Below, piece after piece: positions 58,912 to 64,000 of a DNA stretch of 64,000 nucleotides. A program made the translations under genes and the position numbers. Source of the DNA: Pachyseris speciosa (Eukaryota; Cnidaria; Anthozoa; Scleractinia; Pachyseridae); assembly GCA_016490735.1 (NCBI GenBank), contig JAEMWC010000023.1, positions 317,501 to 381,500 of the forward strand. The letters run 5' to 3'. Below the pieces are notes generated by a model. That model did no database searches. It was not told the origin of the DNA and saw nothing but the letters and a program-made list of their open reading frames with translations. The stretch's first letter is position 1. Each line of letters begins with the position of its first letter.

Positions 58912-59046
58912 ATGGCTACCCCTGTCCAGCCAGATCCGGCTGCTTTGGCCGCTTTACAGAACCCTGATCCTTATCCGCAAGCACCCGCAGGACAGGCTGT
59001 CCAAAACCCTGATCCGCAAGTTGCCGCTCCACAAGCTGCTGGTCAA
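58912..59046 (+). CDS. DIRS-like gag, 5' exon
   Basis: ATG GCT ACC opens MATPVQPDPAALAALQNPDP and continues with QAPAGQAVQNPDPQV and a repeated QNPDP motif: low-complexity Ala, Pro and Gln, usual for gag N-termini. The frame stops at TAG (about 59089) unless spliced at CAA/GTGCAAG (59047), which keeps phase with the acceptor at 60973. Confidence 0.5.
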
Positions 59047-60972
59047 GTGCAAGAGGCACGGGCTTCGTTTCTATCTTATTTATTGTGCTAGTCTTAACCG
59101 TTCGTGGGCGTTTTTCGCTTGTTCCGTTTCGCTTTGTCCTACTTTATTAGTTTTGCCTCAAGCTTCGCTTCGCTTTTTGTCGCACGCTGCTTTGTTACTC
59201 TTCGTGTTGGTTGTCGCCTTTTTTGTTTCGCGTTCTTTTTTGTTTTTACCGTTTTTGCCTTTATCTCTTTTTACCGGCCTTTGGGTGTTTTTGGCTCGTT
59301 TATCTTTGTTTTTTAGGTTTCTTTGTCTCAGTCCTTTTACGCCTCTGCTCGCCTGGTTTTTTCGTTTCTTTTGTCAGTTTCGCCATCGTATCATTTGCCT
59401 TTGCGTTCAGTGCCCGTTTTGTTCAGTCTCTTGCGTTTTTCATTTCCTCTGTTACTTTTCGTGGCGTTCGGTATATCTCGGTTTTGCCTGTTTGGCCCTT
59501 CGTGGGCCGCGCGTTGTCGGTTTTTCGTGCTCGTGTCTAGTGTTTGTTGCTCTTAGTCGGGCGTTATTTAGTCCCTCGTTTTCCTAGTTGTTTTCAGTAC
59601 TCGCGTATCTAGTGTTATCAGTCGGTTTTCCGTTGCTTGTGTGGCAGGCGTCATTCGGTTTCCCGGGTGTCTAGAGTTGTTTCAGTTGCTCGGATGTCTA
59701 GTGTTTTCTGTTGCTCGTGTATCGGGCGTTGCAGTTGCTCGTGTGTCGAGCGTTTTCAGCTGCTCGTGTATCGGGCGTTGCAGTTGCTCGTGTGTCGAGC
59801 GTTTTCAGCTGCTCGTATGTCAAACCTTTTCAGTTCCTTGTGTGCCTAGCTTTTTCGGTTGCTCGTGTGTCTAGTTTTCTCAGTTGCTCGTGTGTCTAGC
59901 GTTTTCAGTTGCTAGTGTGTCAAGTATTTTCAGTTGCTCGTGTGTCGAGCGTTTCCAGTCGATCATGTGTTCAGCGTCTTCAGTTCAGTTGCTCGTGTGT
60001 CGAGCGTTTTCAGGTGCTCGTGTGTCGAGTGTTTTCAGTTGCTCGTGTGTCGAGCGTTTTCCGTTGCTCGTGTGTCGAGCGTTTTCCGTTGCTCATGTGT
60101 CGAGCGTTTTCAGTTGCTCGTGTGTCGGGCGTTTTCAGTTGCTCGTGTGTCGAGGGTTCTTCAGTTGCTCGTGTGTCGAACGTTTTTTCAGTTGCTCGTG
60201 TGTTGAGCGTTTTCAGTTGCTCGTGTGTCGGGCGTTTTCATTTGCTCATGTGTCGAGCGTTGTCAGTAGTTCGTGTGTCGAGCGTTTCCAGTTGCTTGTC
60301 TGTCGAAAGTTGTCATTTGCTCGTGTGTGGAGCGTTTTCAGCTGCTCGTGTGTCTAGCGTTTTCTTTTGTTTGTGTGTAAAGTGTTTTCGGGCACTCATG
60401 TGTCGAGCGTTTTCAGTTGCTCGTGTGTCGAGCGTTTTCGGTTGCTCGTGTGTCGGGCGTTTTGAGTTGCTCGTGCATGTGTCGTGCGCTTTTGTTTCTC
60501 GTGTGTCGGGCGCTTTCCGTTGCTCGGGTGTTTTGTGTTTTCAGTCGCTCGTGTGTCGAGCGTTTTTTCATTTGTTAACGTCGGTGTTAAATTTTTTCGT
60601 GTTGGGTGCTCGTTTCGCTCGTGTCTCAGGCGGTTAGGCTGTTCGTGAGTCGTTTGCTCGGTCCGTTCGTACCACATGTGCCTTGGTTACTTGTGTGTCG
60701 TGTATCCGGCTCGTTCGCGGGTCAGGCATCAAGTTTCTCGCATGTCGTTTCTTCGGTTTTTCGAGTGCGTCTTGGACTCTCTACCTTTTCTGTTTGCCCG
60801 TATATCGGGAGTTTTGTTTGTTTGTTGTACATCTTTAATTATTATCTATTGGGCTATCATGCTTGCGTTACCCTGATCTTTTGTTTGCTTGGCTTGCTTC
60901 TAGCCCTCTTTCCGTTTTCGTCTCGCTTTAGTGCGCGTTGGTAGTTTAAATCTTGCTGACTCTTATGTCTAG
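59047..60972 (+). other. Candidate 1.9-kb intron inside DIRS gag, A-poor and T/C/G-rich
   Basis: From donor GTGCAAG to acceptor TGACTCTTATGTCTAG. The plus strand is strikingly poor in A and rich in T, with GTTTT, CTCGTG and TTTCGTTT phrases. Its first about 640 bp (to 59690) is non-repetitive pyrimidine-rich sequence, the middle is a 25-bp minisatellite, and the end is unique. The long open frames through it (for example 58796-59587) exist because TAA and TGA are rare without A; they are not believed coding. Confidence 0.45.
59690..60565 (+). repeat. 25-bp minisatellite, about 35 units
   Basis: Unit GTTGCTCGTGTGTCGAGCGT followed by TTTCA, with point variants and rare indels. Because 25 is not a multiple of 3 and no unit holds a stop in any forward phase, all three forward frames stay open for long stretches and spell the same 25-residue cycle (VARVSSVFSCSC, ERFQLLVCRAF). 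Confidence 0.95.
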
Positions 60973-61440
60973 GACCCTCCCGAGGGCGACGTTGCGGCCC
61001 TGAGAAGACAGTTTGCTGCGCTTAAAGAGATTCATGACGTTGGTTCCGTCGACGCGGCGCAGGCCCTTCTCCGCCAACATCTAGCCAGGCCCCTGGCATC
61101 TTCGACCCCCACGCGGCATTCGCGGCCCTAGAACACTTGGTGGACGTGGCGTGGGACAAGGCCGACGAGAGGGCCCCCCGGCTTAGCGTGGTCCTTCGGC
61201 AAACACGCCCTTTGCTGACCAATCCAGCTTTTCAACAGCTCGTCGGGGACAAGGAGGAGGTGCTCGTAGCCAAAGAGATATAGAAGGTCCTCAAAAGTGC
61301 CCCCGGGAGCAACATGCGTGGGGTCCTCCAGCCCGCCCCGCGCCCTACCCACGGCTTCCCCTGGTTTGTTTTAACTGTGGTCGCAGGGGCCATGTTGCTT
61401 CTACCTGTTACTCCCCTGTTCGCCGTGTCTCGACTGGCCG
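60973..61440 (+). pseudogene. DIRS-like gag, 3' part with CCHC zinc knuckle
   Basis: Frame 1: DPPEGDVAALRRQFAALKEI then VDAAQALLRQHLARPL. After a frame change near 61100: FDPHAAFAALEHLVDVAWDK, LRQTRPLLTNPAFQQLVGDK and a TAG at about 61280. After a further change: a zinc knuckle CFNCGRRGHVASTC at 61367-61408 (C-x2-C-x4-H-x4-C), the nucleic-acid-binding motif of gag proteins. At least two frame breaks and a stop are present. Confidence 0.75.
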
Positions 61441-62007
61441 AAAGCGCTTTTTTATTTGCGCTGTTTAGAAGTTTTGCCTTTTGTTTATTCCCGGCTAATT
61501 ATTTTTGTCTTGTTTCGCGCTGTTGTTAATTTTGCCTCTGTGTATTACCGGCTATTAAAATTTGTCTTTTTTGCGCTGGTTTAGTTTTGTCTCTGTGATT
61601 CCTAGCTCTGGCTTTTTAAGTTTGTCTTAGTTTGTACTGTTTTGAGTTTGGTTTCTGTGTATTACCGGCTTCTAATGTTTGTCTCTGCTATTCTCTGGCT
61701 ATTTAGTTTGTCTCATTTTGCGCCGCTGTGGTCTCGGTATATTTTTTCGTCCCAGTACGCCGCGACCCCATCCTCCTCCTTGCCGTGACCAGAAGGGTAA
61801 TCTTATTCCTGCCCTATAACCTGTTTTAGGACGGGTTCCTGGTCCGGCTCGGCTGGCGGATTCTCTCCCTCCCTGTTTTGGGCTTCGCTTTCTCTCTTCC
61901 ACGTTTTTAGCTTCGTTCTTTTCTTTCCCCTTTTTAGGGCTGTACATCTGCTTCGTTTACTGCGGCTCTTATGAAGGCTCAAGCGAACCCACGCTCTGTA
62001 CGGTGGT
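61441..62007 (+). other. T-rich spacer between DIRS gag and pol
   Basis: A-poor, T-rich sequence with repeated phrases TTTGTCT and TATTACCGGCT (61540, 61660). It may be a second intron or the decayed gag-pol junction. No protein similarity seen. Confidence 0.4.
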
Positions 62008-63927
62008 GTGATTGGGAGAGCAATCCTGTCAGATGGGCCGGACCTTTGCCGTCTATTAAAATGGTTTCGCAGGGGTTTAGTCTCCGCTTCACCGGCCCTG
62101 TTACGTTTCCCGGCACCGGATAGTTTTGTGGCCGGTAACCTGCGTTCCTGCTCGCCCTTCTGGGAGGTCGTCTTGAAGGGTCACCCAAAGGCTTCGGAGA
62201 GTCTGGGGTACATCAAAGAAGGGGTTAGGGTGCAGGAGATTTTTGTCCCGTTCCGTGGCTCCGTCAAGGGCCGTTTATACCATTCTGACTTCCCCCCTCG
62301 GATCAGTTTTCCTAACTCGCCTTCGTGTGCCCGTTTTCATGACTTTGTTACGCCAAATATCCTCGAGATTGTGTCCAATCGTTCTCCTCTGGTTTGCAGT
62401 GAGGTTGGCAAGGTGGGCCTACCTCATCTTGTGATGCCTATTTCGGTTGAGCCTGGCAAGCCTCGGATGTGCCATGATGAGCGATTCCTTAATCTATGGA
62501 TTCGTGACTGCCCTTTCAAACTGGACAGCATAACGGATTTGCCTCGCTACGTTGCTCCGGGTCATTTCCAGACTACCTTCGATGATAAGAGTGGTTATGA
62601 CCATGTTCGTTTGCACCCGTCCAGTTCCACCCTTTTAAGGCTGCAATGGAGAGGATGTTTTTTGTTTAACGCTACCCTATCCTTTTGCCTGGAAAGCGAG
62701 CGCCTTCCTGTACGAGACGATTTGTTTGGCGGCTACTAACTATGTGCGTTCGTTTGGAGTACCGTGTGCGCTCTATATCGATGATCGACACGTGGTCCAG
62801 CTAAGATTGCCGGTTCTTCGCCCTCTTCCCAGCTCTTTCTCGGCTTTTCAGTTGGCTGAGATGGCGGCATATATTGCGTGCTTCACGTCAATATCCTTGG
62901 GATATTTCATCGCGCTTAGTAAGAGTTCCTTGTTTCCAGCTACTGCCCTTACTTTCCTGGGCTATGTTTGCGACTCGGTTAGGCAGGCTTTCGTTTTGCC
63001 ACCTTATAAGCGTGCCAAGTTTTCTGCTCTAAGGGAGTCCATTCTGGAGCATAAGACAGTTTCGCTCAAGAATCTTCAGAAGTTTGCTGGAAAATCCAAA
63101 TTCTTTGCCATGTTGGTTCCTGCTGCCATGTTGCACACCAATTCTGTCTTCCAGCCCATCTCCCGCGCCTCTTCCTCGGCCTACGTGCAGCTTTGCGTTA
63201 CGCCCGAACTTAGGAGAGAACTTCTGCATTGGAAGTTTCTCGATTCTTGGAAGGGGTGCCTCCCTTGGAAGAGCGAGTGCCATATTCAGCTTCGCATGTA
63301 TTCGGATGCTTCCCTCTCCGGATGGGGCGGTTGCCTTGTCTTCCCGGGTCAGTCCTCTTCAGAAGCCCGCGGCCTCTGGGATGTGGAGTCCCGCGCCCTA
63401 CCTATTGCAGTCAAAGAATCTGGCTCTTCTTCGCGCCCTGGAGAGCCTAGCGGGTAGGGTCCGTAATGCCAGGATCGACGCTTTTGTCGACAATAAGGTT
63501 TTGTTGGCAAGTTAAGAGAACCAGTTGTCAAGGTCGCAGGCTATTTCCAATGTCCTTAAAATCCCTTTTTGAGTTCTCCTATGCCCGTAATCTCCATCTT
63601 TCTTTGGTGTACGTCTCTTCTAAGGAGAACCCAGCTGACGGTCCTTCTCGGGTTGTGTCTGATCTTGACTGTACCCTCAGCCCCGTCGCCCGGCAACAAG
63701 TCGACTCTGCTTTTGGTCCGCATACTCTGTACTTGATGGCGATTCCTTGCAACGTTAAATGTGATCGGTCTGGCCGTCCTCTTCGGTTTTTCTCGCCTTA
63801 TCCATGTCCTCAAGCCGCTGGTACCAATGTTTTTGCGCAGAACATTCCACCGGATGAGAACGCTTTTGTTTTCACGCCTTTTGTGTTAAACGATCCGCTG
63901 GTCAAGTTCCTGTCGTCCCAGGGCTGA
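62008..63927 (+). pseudogene. DIRS-like pol: reverse transcriptase and RNase H
   Basis: RT palm and fingers: VEPGKPRMCHDERFLNLW, RDCPFKLDSI, FQTTFDDKSGYDHVRLHP. A one-base frame change at about 62665 joins to FAWKASAFLYETICLAATNY and then the catalytic YIDDRHVVQL. Next are the thumb/connection (LTFLGYVCDSVRQAF, LQKFAGKSKFF) and the RNase H start RMYSDASLSGWGGCL with its first Asp. A frame change at about 63415 leads to LALLRALESLAGRVRNA and FVDNKVLLAS (a further RNase H Asp), and another at about 63515 to LKSLFEFSYARNLHLSLVYV, ENPADGPSR and GPHTLYLMAIPCNV, ending at a stop at 63925. Three frame breaks. Catalytic residues are otherwise kept, so decay is recent or the indels are assembly errors. 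Confidence 0.85.
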
Positions 63928-64000
63928 TTTTTTCCATTGTCGTGCCTGTCCTCCGCCCGCGCAAGTTCTGGTGGCCATTGGTTGAAATATCCGCTTCATC

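Larger units (their letters stand above)
58600..64000 (+). mobile_element. DIRS-like (tyrosine-recombinase type) retrotransposon, 3' end outside window
   Basis: In order: a 5' untranslated region, a gag with an Ala/Pro/Gln-rich start and a CCHC zinc knuckle, then a reverse transcriptase with a YIDDRHV catalytic box, an RNase H, and a following cysteine-poor domain. The sequence composition changes sharply to C/T/G-rich at about 58.6 kb. The RT pattern (KPRMCHDERFLN, FDDKSGY, YIDDRHV) is the one found in abundant anthozoan DIRS-type proteins. A tyrosine recombinase would be expected downstream but lies past the window end, so the order is inferred from the RT. Exact 5' end and inverted terminal repeat are not determined. 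Several frame breaks make this copy inactive as written. Confidence 0.8.

Noticed and set aside
58796..59587. 263-aa open frame at the start of the DIRS-like element
   Set aside because: It runs in a different frame from gag through A-poor sequence where stop codons are rare; composition is Phe/Ser/Leu-rich and has no motif.
59637..60637. Long Cys/Val/Ser-rich open frames (up to 242 codons)
   Set aside because: All three frames are open because of the 25-bp minisatellite; no start context or homology.

Overview
The window looks like nuclear DNA of an anthozoan cnidarian, most likely a reef-building coral. The evidence is an AT-rich background, genes split by many GT-AG introns, a TPR-CHAT protein and an apolipoprotein-L-like protein (both strongly expanded in corals), and a dense load of Penelope-like, DIRS-like, LINE, tRNA-SINE and foldback/MITE repeats. 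No rRNA, CRISPR or bacterial operon structure is seen. The species call is inference from family content.

Layout. 1-4.2 kb: a minus-strand TPR-CHAT fragment (2804-4231) broken by single-base frameshifts. 4.2-18 kb: mostly non-coding, with a tandem array built on a palindromic core (7.5-8.1 kb), a LINE 3' end, a long GA tract, two copies of an E-box plus CRE composite motif, and an inverted repeat. 18-32 kb: a run of inverted-repeat elements (18.06, 19.7, 20.9, 22.25, 25.78, 29.4 and 30.9 kb). One of them, at 22.25-23.17 kb, has long TIRs and an 8-of-9-matching target duplication and carries a RecQ-type helicase fragment.

32.3-43.1 kb: a 15-exon plus-strand gene for a medium-chain acyl-CoA synthetase-like (ACSM-like, ANL superfamily) enzyme. 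The exon-intron structure can be followed from start to stop. The reading frame is broken by an in-frame TGA region in exon 2, one extra T in exon 3, one missing base in a 7-A run of exon 8 and one missing base in a C run of exon 10. Introns hold a tRNA-SINE and several MITEs or foldbacks. The last three exons of a paralogue lie in inverted orientation at 55.9-57.8 kb.

43.6-46.3 kb: a 5'-truncated Penelope-like element (RT palm plus GIY-YIG), a LINE tail and an APOL-like pseudogene. 47.0-54.2 kb: a roughly 3-kb tandem duplication with a third partial copy. Each full copy carries a minus-strand signal-peptide exon and a conserved open second exon. The copies act as mutual empty sites, which exposes exact insertion sites and target duplications of two mobile elements. 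58.6 kb to the end: a DIRS-like element with gag, an A-poor 1.9-kb candidate intron holding a 25-bp minisatellite, an RT-RNase H region, and its 3' part beyond the window.

Every protein-like region in the window carries single-base indels. This means either general pseudogenisation or residual assembly indel error. That question decides how the ACSM gene, the TPR-CHAT gene and the APOL gene should be read.
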